Assembly: GCF_015207875.1 (NCBI RefSeq)
Contig: NZ_JADEVZ010000028.1
Location: 1-57,383, forward strand
DNA length: 57,383 bases
From: Dolichospermum sp. LEGE 00240
GTDB lineage: Bacteria > Cyanobacteriota > Cyanobacteriia > Cyanobacteriales > Nostocaceae
Direction of reading: 5' to 3'
Part shown: positions 20,196-27,901 of the stretch, piece by piece
Layout of the letters: each line of letters opens with the position of its first letter
Position numbering within the stretch: position 1 is the first letter of the stretch
Position numbers and translations under genes: made by a program
The notes under the pieces: model-generated
Databases searched by the model: none
What the model was told of the DNA's origin: nothing
What the model saw: only the letters and a program-made list of their open reading frames with translations

Positions 20196-20225
20196 ATATA
20201 CATCTTGTCAAATTGCTACTAAATA

Positions 20226-20453
20226 CTATTGGGGTAAGTTACGGCTGTTGTAAGCATCAATAGCATAGGCGGGTGTGCGTTGGGTATAGTCTATATCTAC
20301 GCCAGTAATAGATTTAGCCAAAGCTGCAAATTTGTCAGAAGCCCAGTTACGTTCGTGAATGGGTTTGCTTTGTTCACCCATGAAGTAAGCGAGAGAACCG
20401 ATAACGGAAACTGCTACCCAGCCAACAACCAATAGAGAAATTAAAATAGCCAT
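20226..20453 (-). CDS. Small single-pass membrane protein
   Basis: This 75-residue protein has one N-terminal transmembrane helix (residues 2-24), then a hydrophilic tail with GEQSKPIHERNWASDKF, DYTQRTPAYAIDAYNSRN. It looks like a conserved cyanobacterial small thylakoid- or plasma-membrane protein, but I cannot name it with certainty. It shares the terminator with the convergent GH57 gene and is monocistronic. Confidence 0.75.
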   Translation of the reverse strand: MAILISLLVVGWVAVSVIGSLAYFMGEQSKPIHERNWASDKFAALAKSITGVDIDYTQRTPAYAIDAYNSRNLPQ

Positions 20454-21075
20454 TCGAGAACCTCGTTTTTTACTTTTGTAACCTTATGTGAACAAATATA
20501 ACAGATTGTTAACAGAGCTTGCAAATTATTTTCTGGTGTGTATGCCCATCAAAGAGGTGAGGTATTCCTCACTGTAATAATTTTGTAACAAACCGCACTA
20601 ATACAAGAAATGGTGAGAAAATCATGTGGGTATTCCCAAGATGGGAAAGCAGGTATTTGTAGCAATACCTCTAAGATACAAGGTTGGGTTGTGGAACGTA
20701 AACGTTCGCGAAGCAATAGCATGAAATCCAACAAATGCGTTGGGTTGCGCTGTCGCTTAACCCAACAAAGCAGAAAATAGACAAGGTATTGACCTTTAAT
20801 CCTGATTTAAAGAATTTTCAAACCGCTATATATATGCGCGGACATATTTCTAGACATAACATCATCGTACCCAAAACTCGGAACACTGTCAAGCCCCCTG
20901 GCTGAAATCACCAAAAATCGTTAAATTATTGATAAAATTCTCAATAATAATGAGAATAGACCCTAATAATTGAGAAAGTTCTTTCTTCCAAAAATCCCAT
21001 ACAAATAACTTATATCCCAATCAAATTACAATATCCCCGACTTATTTAAGAAATCGGGGATCTAAATACCGGAAA
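20454..21075. other. Intergenic region without a supported gene
   Basis: This 620-base stretch holds only short structures: a GTGAGG/CCTCAC hairpin near 20559, a CGTTCGCGAAGC palindromic-repeat fragment near 20702, an inverted repeat GTTGGGTT / AACCCAAC (20739-20746 and 20759-20766), and a 30-bp palindrome at 21033-21062. A 61-codon minus-strand frame here has no protein-like features. Confidence 0.5.
21033..21062. repeat. ATCCCCGACTT... palindrome, copy 1
   Basis: An imperfect palindrome (ATCCCCGACTT, then AAATCGGGGAT) lies just past the icd stop. It is a sister of the perfect copy at 23534-23566. Each sits right after a gene, where it may act as a transcript-end hairpin, although neither has a U-tract. 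Confidence 0.75.
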
Positions 21076-22497
21076 TTAACCGAAATGTTTGATAATCGCC
21101 TCAGCAAATTCAGAACACTTTAATGGTTGTACAGGTGGTTCCATTAACCGCGCTAAGTCATAAGTAACTTGACCATTAGCGATCGCATCACCTAAGCCTT
21201 TTTTAATTAAATCTGCGGCTTCTTGCCAACCCATATATTCCAGCATCATCACACCGGAAAGAATCACCGAACCGGGGTTAATTTTATCCAGCCCAGCGTG
21301 CTTTGGTGCTGTCCCATGAGTAGCTTCAAAAATCGCGCAGGAGTCGCCAATATTTGCCCCTGGACCCATGCCTAAACCGCCAACAATAGCAGCAGCAGCA
21401 TCGGATAAATAATCACCGTTCAGGTTCATTGTCGCCAGAATAGAATACTCATCTGGTCGAGTTTGGATTTGTTGAAAGATACTATCAGCAATGCGATCAT
21501 TGACCATGATTTTCTCTTTCCATTTACCGTTTCCGTGACTGTCCCAAATTGTATTGATAACGGTTTCTACTTCCTGGACAATTTGGGCTTTTTTCTCTGG
21601 AGTCAGAGAATCAAAACCAGGATCAATTTCATGGGCATTTTCTTCTGAAGAAATATGGGGATTTTTTTCCTTATTACCCAAAATCCAAGATTCCCGTTCT
21701 GTCACGCACTCTTGACGAAATTCCCTGGTTGCTAATTCATAACCCCAATCCCGGAAAGCGCCTTCTGTGTATTTCATGATATTGCCTTTATGCACCAAGG
21801 TGACTTGTTGCTTATTTTTGGGCAATGACAAAGCCTGCTTAATGGCACGTCTGACTAAACGTTGAGAACCGGTTTTGCTGATGGGTTTGATACCAATACC
21901 AGCGTCGAGGGGAATTTGTTTTTTGCCGTGTTCTGGGGTAGCGGGTATCAATTCCTCATTCAAGAATTTTATCAGGCGATCGCCAATGGAACTACCTTGC
22001 TTCCACTCAATCCCCAAATAAATATCTTCCGTATTTTCCCGATAAACAATCACATCCAATTTTTCAGGAGTTTTGTGGGGAGAAGGTGTTCCAGCGTAAT
22101 ATCGGCAAGGACGCACACAAGTATAAAGATCAAAAATTTGGCGTAATGCCACATTTAAAGACCGAATCCCCCCACCAACAGGAGTAGTCAAAGGCCCCTT
22201 AATGGCTATGCCATATTCTTTAATCGCCGTCAATGTATCCTGAGGTAAATACTGGTATGTTCCGTATAGATCACAGGCTTCATCACCAGCATAAACCCGA
22301 AACCAGCTAATTTTTCTTTTACCTTTGTATGCCTTAGCGATCGCCGCATCCAGCACCTTTTCCGTCGCCGGCCAAATATCTATCCCCGTACCATCACCGC
22401 GAATAAAAGGAATAATCGGATTTTCAGGAACAACCGGTTCACCATTTTTGAAGGTAATTTTCGCACCAGTGGTGGGAGGAGTAATCTTTTCGTACAT
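21076..22497 (-). CDS. icd: NADP-dependent isocitrate dehydrogenase
   Basis: Icd makes 2-oxoglutarate, the carbon skeleton for ammonia assimilation and the nitrogen-status signal in cyanobacteria. The 473 residues match the cyanobacterial and E. coli type: [16 protein letters not shown], substrate-binding [20 protein letters not shown] and [13 protein letters not shown], then [17 protein letters not shown] and [11 protein letters not shown]. The region [20 protein letters not shown] is an extension I believe is typical of cyanobacterial Icd. The gene is known to be NtcA-linked in some strains, but I saw no clear GTA-N8-TAC site upstream here. Confidence 0.96.
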   Translation of the reverse strand: MYEKITPPTTGAKITFKNGEPVVPENPIIPFIRGDGTGIDIWPATEKVLDAAIAKAYKGKRKISWFRVYAGDEACDLYGTYQYLPQDTLTAIKEYGIAIKGPLTTPVGGGIRSLNVALRQIFDLYTCVRPCRYYAGTPSPHKTPEKLDVIVYRENTEDIYLGIEWKQGSSIGDRLIKFLNEELIPATPEHGKKQIPLDAGIGIKPISKTGSQRLVRRAIKQALSLPKNKQQVTLVHKGNIMKYTEGAFRDWGYELATREFRQECVTERESWILGNKEKNPHISSEENAHEIDPGFDSLTPEKKAQIVQEVETVINTIWDSHGNGKWKEKIMVNDRIADSIFQQIQTRPDEYSILATMNLNGDYLSDAAAAIVGGLGMGPGANIGDSCAIFEATHGTAPKHAGLDKINPGSVILSGVMMLEYMGWQEAADLIKKGLGDAIANGQVTYDLARLMEPPVQPLKCSEFAEAIIKHFG

Positions 22498-22814
22498 AAT
22501 TCACACATTCCAAATAGAAGAAATTCACCGAGTAGGGGCGGGGTTTCCCCGCCCAATGGGGTTTCCCCGCCCAATGGAGTTAGAAGTCATAATTACCGTA
22601 ACCCCTGGATTCTCTGACCCCTTAGCTGATAAAGTATTGTTAGTTAGGATTTCGCATCAGCCACCGAGAGTGACTTTTTCAGATAGGCACTCAAAGGCTT
22701 TCCAGATTCACCCAAGATCTGTGTAAACTACTTTTCGCTATTCGTCCTTCATTTTGTAGAATAACCGATAGCAATAGATAGTTTATTCACGCTCACGCTA
22801 ACACGAGTAACGGC
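22498..22814. other. Divergent intergenic region between icd and gun4
   Basis: 317 bases carry promoters for both genes plus a GC-rich palindromic repeat at 22532-22576 (a full GTAGGGGCGGGGTTTCCCCG copy followed by a repeated half). Nothing else is supportable. Confidence 0.5.
22532..22576 (+). repeat. GC-rich palindromic repeat with duplicated half
   Basis: A full copy of GTAGGGGCGGGGTTTCCCCG plus CCC, then AATGGGGTTTCCCCGCCC, indicates a one-and-a-half-unit array close to the icd start. Confidence 0.85.
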
Positions 22815-23531
22815 ATGACAGACCCAATGATTGTATCAGGCACTACAAATGATCTCGACTCCCTCCGCCAAAAGTTAATCGCTGGGTCCGAAAAAGTCCA
22901 ACAACAAATCATCCCGCAGTTAGCTGACTTGGGTAATGATGGGTTAGATGTGTTGAAGGAATTTTTGCTGAAACGTCGTGATACCCCAGCAACTTGGATT
23001 GATGGTAAAGTCTACCAAGTCATCTATAATACTAATGCACCGACAGATCAAGAATTTCTACAAACTAACTTTCCTGAAGGAATTGTACCTCTAAAATCGG
23101 ACTGTGGGATCAGTTACAATTCTTTGCAAAAGTTACTTGCCAATCAAGACTTTCAAGCAGCGGATCTCTTGACAATTCAAAAGATGTGTGAAGCAGCAGG
23201 TTCTCAAGCAGTAAAAAGAAAATGGCTGTACTTTACAGAAGTAGAAAATTTCCCCATTCAAGACTTACGCACCATCAATCAACTCTGGGTAGTTCACTCA
23301 GAAGGCAAATTTGGCTTTTCCGTACAGCGCGAAATTTGGTTAGGTTTAAGTAAAAATTGGGTCAACTTGTGGCCAAAAATTGGCTGGAAGGATGGTAACA
23401 ACTGGACAAGATACCCCAACGGGTTCACCTGGAATTTAAGCGCTCCTAGAGGTCATTTACCCCTCTCTAATCAACTACGGGGGGTGCGAGTCATGTCTTC
23501 CTTATTGTGTCATCCTGCTTGGACTAAGTAG
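22815..23531 (+). CDS. gun4: GUN4 domain protein, Mg-chelatase activator
   Basis: GUN4 binds protoporphyrin IX and its Mg form and stimulates Mg-chelatase at the entry to chlorophyll synthesis. The 238-residue protein has the cyanobacterial layout: an N-terminal helical bundle (about 1-85) and the GUN4 core (about 90-230) with YNSLQKLLANQDFQAADLLT, the porphyrin-pocket loop and GFSVQREIWLGL. The ATG at 22815 gives MTDPMIV. Cyanobacteria often have other GUN4-domain proteins, but the two-domain build here fits true Gun4. It is monocistronic with a strong 3' palindrome. Confidence 0.92.
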   Translation: MTDPMIVSGTTNDLDSLRQKLIAGSEKVQQQIIPQLADLGNDGLDVLKEFLLKRRDTPATWIDGKVYQVIYNTNAPTDQEFLQTNFPEGIVPLKSDCGISYNSLQKLLANQDFQAADLLTIQKMCEAAGSQAVKRKWLYFTEVENFPIQDLRTINQLWVVHSEGKFGFSVQREIWLGLSKNWVNLWPKIGWKDGNNWTRYPNGFTWNLSAPRGHLPLSNQLRGVRVMSSLLCHPAWTK

Positions 23532-23533
23532 TT

Positions 23534-23566
23534 AGATCCCCGACTTCTTTAAGAAGTCGGGGATCT
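23534..23566. repeat. Perfect 33-bp palindrome, copy 2
   Basis: AGATCCCCGACTTCTT and its exact complement form a near loopless hairpin between convergent gun4 and xisI. It is a family member of 21033-21062. It may protect or end both RNAs. Confidence 0.85.
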
Positions 23567-23570
23567 GTAG

Positions 23571-23906
23571 TTAACCAACTGCAAAGCCTGTATATGGTCT
23601 CATCAAAGGCTCATGAAAAGCTAAAACAATATCTTCTTTTGGTACTCCCAATTTAACCAATTCATCCGCAATCCCAATTTCCGTTCCATCATGTTGTATC
23701 CAAATCTTGTCGTTTTTGATATCAAGATGTAAAACACAGCCATGCTGTCTGCGTCTGTTTTTCCAACCAACATACATTAACTGATAATGATTACCAACAG
23801 GATCAAAAATCAGTTGTTTCTCAATCTCATCTTTCTTTGAACCTATTTGAGCATACTCTCTGATAACTTGTTGAACATAATTTTGATATTGCTTTAGTTT
23901 TTCCAT
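23571..23906 (-). CDS. xisI: XisI family protein
   Basis: XisI was named as a factor that controls excision of the fdxN element in Anabaena heterocysts together with XisH and XisF, but XisH/XisI pairs are far more widespread than that element. The 111 residues show family segments YVQQVIREYAQIGS, QLMYVGW, VLHLDIKNDKIWIQHDGTEI, GVPKEDIVLAFHEP and the closing PYTGFAVG. It overlaps xisH by 13 bases. No fdxN or recombinase gene is near. Confidence 0.92.
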   Translation of the reverse strand: MEKLKQYQNYVQQVIREYAQIGSKKDEIEKQLIFDPVGNHYQLMYVGWKNRRRQHGCVLHLDIKNDKIWIQHDGTEIGIADELVKLGVPKEDIVLAFHEPLMRPYTGFAVG

Positions 23907-24310
23907 TCTACAATTTCCTCCTGAATCGGATCATAAACAATGATTTTAAGTTGATAATGTTCAACAACTGTTTTGATAAATTGCAATTGAAAGAAAGCGT
24001 GATAAACACCCAAAGGAACAGCCAAATATAAAACTCTTTCTGATTCTTTTTGTTCTAATGCAAAACGATAATTAAAAAACTGGCCAACCGCTGTATGAAA
24101 TTGAGAAATACTAGATGTACCAGTGAAACTCTTAATTTCCACTGCTATTTTTTCTCCAGTTCTTTCAGCAGCAAGAATTTCCTCAGCCCCAAGATCAATA
24201 TACATTTCCACATCACCAACTTCAATCCTCAAAGGATCATCCGTGATTACCCAACCCTCTTTTTCTAATCCTTTCCTCACAGCATCATGAAATATATCTT
24301 TAGCTGGCAT
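23894..24310 (-). CDS. xisH: XisH family protein
   Basis: The 138 residues match XisH: MPAKDIFHDAVRKGLEKEGW, then DLGAEEILAAERTGEKIAVEIKSF, and YLAVPLGVYHAFF. The pattern Asp/Glu...VEIK resembles a PD-(D/E)xK nuclease core, so XisH is likely a nuclease-fold protein controlled by XisI. XisH lies upstream of XisI and overlaps it by 13 bases, implying coupled translation as in toxin-antitoxin modules. A role in element excision at this locus is unlikely because no element is visible. Confidence 0.92.
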   Translation of the reverse strand: MPAKDIFHDAVRKGLEKEGWVITDDPLRIEVGDVEMYIDLGAEEILAAERTGEKIAVEIKSFTGTSSISQFHTAVGQFFNYRFALEQKESERVLYLAVPLGVYHAFFQLQFIKTVVEHYQLKIIVYDPIQEEIVEWKN

Positions 24311-24856
24311 TGGTTTAAAATTTAGTCTTTTTATCTATTATTATAATAATAAATTTTGTCTCACCTTACAGAAATAAATTAGAATGCTTAATAGTATAAA
24401 AAGCTACTTATTTTAAATCGAAATTCAGTATTGACATTCCAGATTTACTATGTCAGTGTATAAACAAGACAACCAAACAAATGGCACAAAAGCTTAGGAC
24501 TCTATAGCTAAAGTATCAGTTGTTGTCTCAGCCGCAGGATTCCTTTATGGCAAATCTTGCGTTGTGGCTTAGTTTCAATATTTATCCCCATGTTTTGTTG
24601 CATCCCTAATTACTCAGTTAGTATGAATGAAATAAGCCATCTGGATAAATATTGACTCTAAGGCATAACGAAAGATTTGCCAGAAGGGAATCCTGCCACT
24701 GAGACTGAAACTCATTTAACACTGAAATTGGTTAACATAGAGAAACTAAATGAGGGAAAGCTAGTTTTTTAGTTTTTTCCTTCGTCTAGTGATATTGCTA
24801 TAAATGTGTGATTTTTTGAAGCTGTCCAGTTCACTTAAAAAACTGGGTATTTTACC
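24311..24856. other. Intergenic region containing a large inverted repeat
   Basis: 545 bases between divergent xisH and the NYN gene hold no supported gene. The notable content is a 193-bp inverted repeat (24519-24711). Confidence 0.55.
24519..24711. repeat. Large imperfect inverted repeat (about 69-base arms)
   Basis: The arms 24519-24587 and 24643-24711 are imperfect complements with nearly complete blocks such as GCAGGATTCC / GGAATCCTGC, GGCAAATCTT / AAGATTTGCC and CAATATTTATCC / GGATAAATATTG. The 55-base centre is unpaired. Scattered differences between the arms could be compensatory or bulged positions. It could be a MITE or encode a long hairpin RNA. Confidence 0.9.
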
Positions 24857-25645
24857 ATGAATCATCTACTATTGAACGTCGAAACAGTTCAGAAACAAGA
24901 CTCTGTTGCCATTTTTTGTGATTTTCAAAATGTTAGTTCAATCAAAAAATATGCTGATTTATTGCTTGATTTTGCGAAAATGCAGGGAAATGTAAACTGG
25001 AAGAATTTTTACTATAGTTCCCACCATAAAAATCAAGTTGATGCCAAAAATAAATTTGCATCACTTGGTTTTAACTGTGTAGATGTTCCTGATTCATCAA
25101 AAAATAGTGCAGATTACCGACTGATAACTGACTGTGTAAACACCATTGCTTTTAATCCTTCTTTAAATCTTGTTATCCTTGTATTAGGAGATTGGGATTT
25201 TGCGGGATTGATTTGCATTCTTAAACAGATGCGTAAAAAAGTAGTTATCTTAGCTCAAAAAGGGAGTGCAAGTCCAAAATTAATTAACCTAGTTGGTGCT
25301 GAAAATTTCCACTTTATAGATGATTTAGATCAATTGATGGGAGAAAAAAAACAACCTCAAACCACCGTCATTAATCCTCAGATTAGTTATAATGAAGCTG
25401 TAGAATGTTTAATTGCAACTGTTAAGAATGCACTAAGACAAAATCAACCTACACACTATAGCTATATTGGTAAATTGATGCGTCAACTATTTCCTAAATA
25501 TCAAGGAGTTGCTTCAATATCTACACCAAATGGTAAAAAATTTAAAAACTTTGGACAATTTGTAGATATGGTGATCAAGGAAGGTAAAATCATTAGACAA
25601 AATCAGGAGTTGTTTTTAAGAGAATTAGACAAAATCCCTGCATAA
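24857..25645 (+). CDS. NYN domain ribonuclease-like protein with C-terminal OST-HTH/LOTUS domain
   Basis: The 262-residue protein has an N-terminal NYN (PIN-like) domain with acidic residues expected for metal-dependent RNA cleavage: Asp22 in IFCDFQNV, Asp86 and Asp92 in NSADYRLITD, and Asp112/Asp114 in GDWDF. Residues about 170-255 fit an OST-HTH/LOTUS RNA-binding domain (SYIGKLMRQLFPKYQG, GKKFKNFGQFVDMVI). The combination suggests an RNA-processing or decay enzyme. It stands alone downstream of a large hairpin-forming repeat and ends in a strong terminator; rnc follows 126 bases later. Confidence 0.85.
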   Translation: MNHLLLNVETVQKQDSVAIFCDFQNVSSIKKYADLLLDFAKMQGNVNWKNFYYSSHHKNQVDAKNKFASLGFNCVDVPDSSKNSADYRLITDCVNTIAFNPSLNLVILVLGDWDFAGLICILKQMRKKVVILAQKGSASPKLINLVGAENFHFIDDLDQLMGEKKQPQTTVINPQISYNEAVECLIATVKNALRQNQPTHYSYIGKLMRQLFPKYQGVASISTPNGKKFKNFGQFVDMVIKEGKIIRQNQELFLRELDKIPA

Positions 25646-25690
25646 ATTTGTCTTCACAATCCCAGTTGATGAAAATAACTGGTTAATGAT

Positions 25691-25712
25691 AACCGCACCT
25701 TGCGGTTTTTTT
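25691..25712 (+). terminator. Rho-independent terminator
   Basis: AACCGCA / TGCGGTT (25691-25697 and 25701-25707) with a 3-base loop and a run of T residues ends the NYN gene transcript. Confidence 0.85.
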
Positions 25713-25771
25713 CATTTTTGTATATGGTTAATATTCACTAAAAACTCTTACTCAAAAATTAAAATATCAAA

Positions 25772-26458
25772 ATGCACAAACTTCTCACATTCAATAACGA
25801 AAAACTTTTGCGTCAAGCACTTACCCATCGTTCCTATGTTAACGAAAACCCAGGAGAAGGGGAACATAACGAGCGCTTAGAATTTCTCGGTGATGCTATT
25901 CTCAATTTTTTAAGCGGTGAATATCTCTATGAAAATTTTGCTGAAAAAGGAGAAGATGAATTAACTCGTCTTCGTTCCGCATTAGTAGAAGAAAAACAAC
26001 TGGCAAAATTTGCGATAGAAGTAGGTTTAGACTTTAGAATGCGATTAGGAAAAGGAACAATTAGAGATGGCGGTTTTCAAAATCCTAACTTACTAAGTAG
26101 CACATTTGAGGCTGTAATTGGCGCTTACTATTTAGATAATGATCGGAATGTTGCACCACTTCGTGACATTGTTAAACCATTATTTGATTCTGCCTCAGAA
26201 AACATTGTAGAAATCCGTTCTAATGTAGATTCCAAAAATCGGTTTCAAGAATGGGTACAAGCTCAAGGTATCACAAATCCCCCCAAATATGCTACAGAAC
26301 AAATTGACGGACCTTCTCACGCACCAGAATTTAAAGCAAAAGTATTAGTAGAGGGTAAAGAATATGGGGAAGGTAAAGGACGCAATAAAAAAGATGCCCA
26401 AAAAGCTGCTGCTGAAGACGCGTTAGCAAAATTGAAAAAACGAGGCTTATTAGATTGA
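25772..26458 (+). CDS. rnc: Ribonuclease III
   Basis: RNase III cuts double-stranded RNA in rRNA processing and mRNA control. The 228 residues show the signature HNERLEFLGDAIL (32-44; Glu37 and Asp41 catalytic), EDELTRLRSALV, STFEAVIGAYYLD, and a C-terminal dsRNA-binding domain (about 155-225) with GKGRNKKDAQKAAAEDALAK. Cyanobacteria can have more than one such enzyme. It starts at ATG 25772, after the terminator of the preceding gene, so it has its own promoter. Confidence 0.95.
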   Translation: MHKLLTFNNEKLLRQALTHRSYVNENPGEGEHNERLEFLGDAILNFLSGEYLYENFAEKGEDELTRLRSALVEEKQLAKFAIEVGLDFRMRLGKGTIRDGGFQNPNLLSSTFEAVIGAYYLDNDRNVAPLRDIVKPLFDSASENIVEIRSNVDSKNRFQEWVQAQGITNPPKYATEQIDGPSHAPEFKAKVLVEGKEYGEGKGRNKKDAQKAAAEDALAKLKKRGLLD

Positions 26459-26483
26459 TAATTGTTGATTTCCTAGTTGATTT

Positions 26484-26600
26484 GGCGAATATAATTCGCA
26501 GCTACATAGACAAAACCCACCTGCGTGGGTTCAGAAGCTTTGATTTTTCATTAGTCCACGCAGGTGGACTTAGCCTGTGTAGTAGCGATTTATAATCGCC
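26484..26600. repeat. 117-bp inverted-repeat element
   Basis: The arms GGCGAATATAATTCGCAGCT...CCCACCTGCGTGGG and the complement GGCGATTATAAATCGCTACT...GTCCACCTGCGTGGAC pair over about 47 bases, with smaller palindromes nested in each arm. It lies directly after rnc. A truncated copy lies at 6202-6267. Confidence 0.85.
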
Positions 26601-26704
26601 GGAAACTAATATTCATGACGAATACTGATGTTATTACTGAATATAAATGTTAATGTTCTATCATTATTCATAATTGAGTAAGTCAGCTTAATCCAGTACA
26701 TTGA

Positions 26705-26868
26705 ATTTAATAGTGCTGGAACGGAGGAACCAAATTGTGGGGCGTATTTTTGTCTTGATTAATTTAGGAATTTGAGATTTAAAACTCAAATCAAATCTAA
26801 AATCAAGCAAGAAGGGGTATCTCTCAACCTTAGCCCGTCAGCTAACTTCGTAGGCATTGAGAGGAGAC
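26705..26868 (+). promoter_or_regulatory. ydaO-yuaA class (c-di-AMP) riboswitch
   Basis: The leader contains the conserved blocks of this riboswitch in order: ACGGAGGAACC (26721-26731), GTGGGGCG (26737-26744), a variable nested hairpin (CTTGATT / AATCAAG around ATTTGAG / CTCAAAT), GGGGTATCTCTC (26814-26825), then CCCGTCAGCTAACTTCGTAG (26834-26853) and GCATTGAGAGGAG. CTCTCAA (26821-26827) pairs with TTGAGAG (26857-26863). The match to known ydaO sequences is block by block and from memory, without a covariance search. It ends about 100 bases before the permease ATG; I could not identify the expression platform. Confidence 0.88.
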
Positions 26869-26970
26869 TGAAGAGACAGAATTTTAATTATTTTCTGATC
26901 TTATCAGTGTCCAAGGTTGGTACTAGTTAATATTTGCGTACCCAAGCTTAACTCTGCTGAGGTGAAATAA

Positions 26971-27816
26971 ATGATATTGCAACTAAATTTAGCTGCCATT
27001 TTTGCAATTGCTGGACAAACTGTTTGGAGAAAAGCCAAACCTATAATTTTTCAAGATACTTTCTTATTTCCCGCATTAGGTTGTTTAGGAATTATTTTGT
27101 TGTGGTGGGTGGTAGCACTAGCTAATCATGAATTAATGCCCACACCACCAGAAGCTTTAATTGCTAATTGGGACTATATCTTACATCCATTTTATGAAAG
27201 AGGTCCAGGTGATTTAGGCATTGGTTGGCTATTATTAGCAAGTTTACGGCGGGTCATATTAGGATTCGGTTTAGGGGCATTAGTCGCCATTCCCTTGGGA
27301 TTTTTGATCGGAATGTCTCGACCGGCAATGTTAGCTTTTAATCCCATTATTCAGATTTTTAAACCTGTATCACCATTGGCTTGGTTGCCGATTTCTTTAT
27401 CTTTGTTCAATTTAGCAGATCCTTCTGCTATTTTCGTGATTTTTATTACCTCGCTGTGGCCAACTATTATTAATACAGCATTGGGGGTTTCTAGTGTACC
27501 CAAAGATTACTTAGATGTAGCACAAGTTTTAGAAATGCCTCGTTGGCGACAGATTACTAAAATTATTTTACCTGCTAGTTTGCCTTATATTTTTACAGGT
27601 TTGAGAATTAGTTTAGGCATTGCTTGGTTGGTCATTGTCGCTGTGGAAATGCTCACTGGGGGTATAGGAATAGGATTTTTTGTTTGGGATGAATGGAGTC
27701 GTTTAAATCTCAGTTCTGTCTTTTTGGCTGTGTTTATAATTGGTATAACTGGGTTGGTTTTAGATTACGGTGTGGGCAAAATTCAAGAGTTAGTTACTCA
27801 CCGTCCTGGAAGTTAA
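26971..27816 (+). CDS. ABC transporter permease (NrtB/CmpB/CynB-like)
   Basis: The 281-residue membrane protein belongs to the binding-protein-dependent permeases of the nitrate/sulfonate/bicarbonate type. It has about six helices and the EAA-like loop LDVAQVLEMPRWRQITKIILPASLPYIFTGLRIS before the last helices. A GAGGTG ribosome-binding site precedes the ATG. It is the first gene of a three-gene operon (permease, binding protein, ATPase), an unusual order for Nrt/Cmp operons, which start with the binding protein. A c-di-AMP riboswitch lies in its leader. Confidence 0.93.
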   Translation: MILQLNLAAIFAIAGQTVWRKAKPIIFQDTFLFPALGCLGIILLWWVVALANHELMPTPPEALIANWDYILHPFYERGPGDLGIGWLLLASLRRVILGFGLGALVAIPLGFLIGMSRPAMLAFNPIIQIFKPVSPLAWLPISLSLFNLADPSAIFVIFITSLWPTIINTALGVSSVPKDYLDVAQVLEMPRWRQITKIILPASLPYIFTGLRISLGIAWLVIVAVEMLTGGIGIGFFVWDEWSRLNLSSVFLAVFIIGITGLVLDYGVGKIQELVTHRPGS

Positions 27817-27901
27817 TAATTTAAACGCAGATAGAAGATGATGAATGCGGATAAACGCAGATAAATTTGTACTTTCATAAAATCCCAAATGATAAAAAGG
27901 T

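Noticed and set aside
22498-22814. NtcA-binding site before icd
   Set aside because: I looked for GTA-N8-TAC in this gap and found no convincing match with a suitably placed -10 box.
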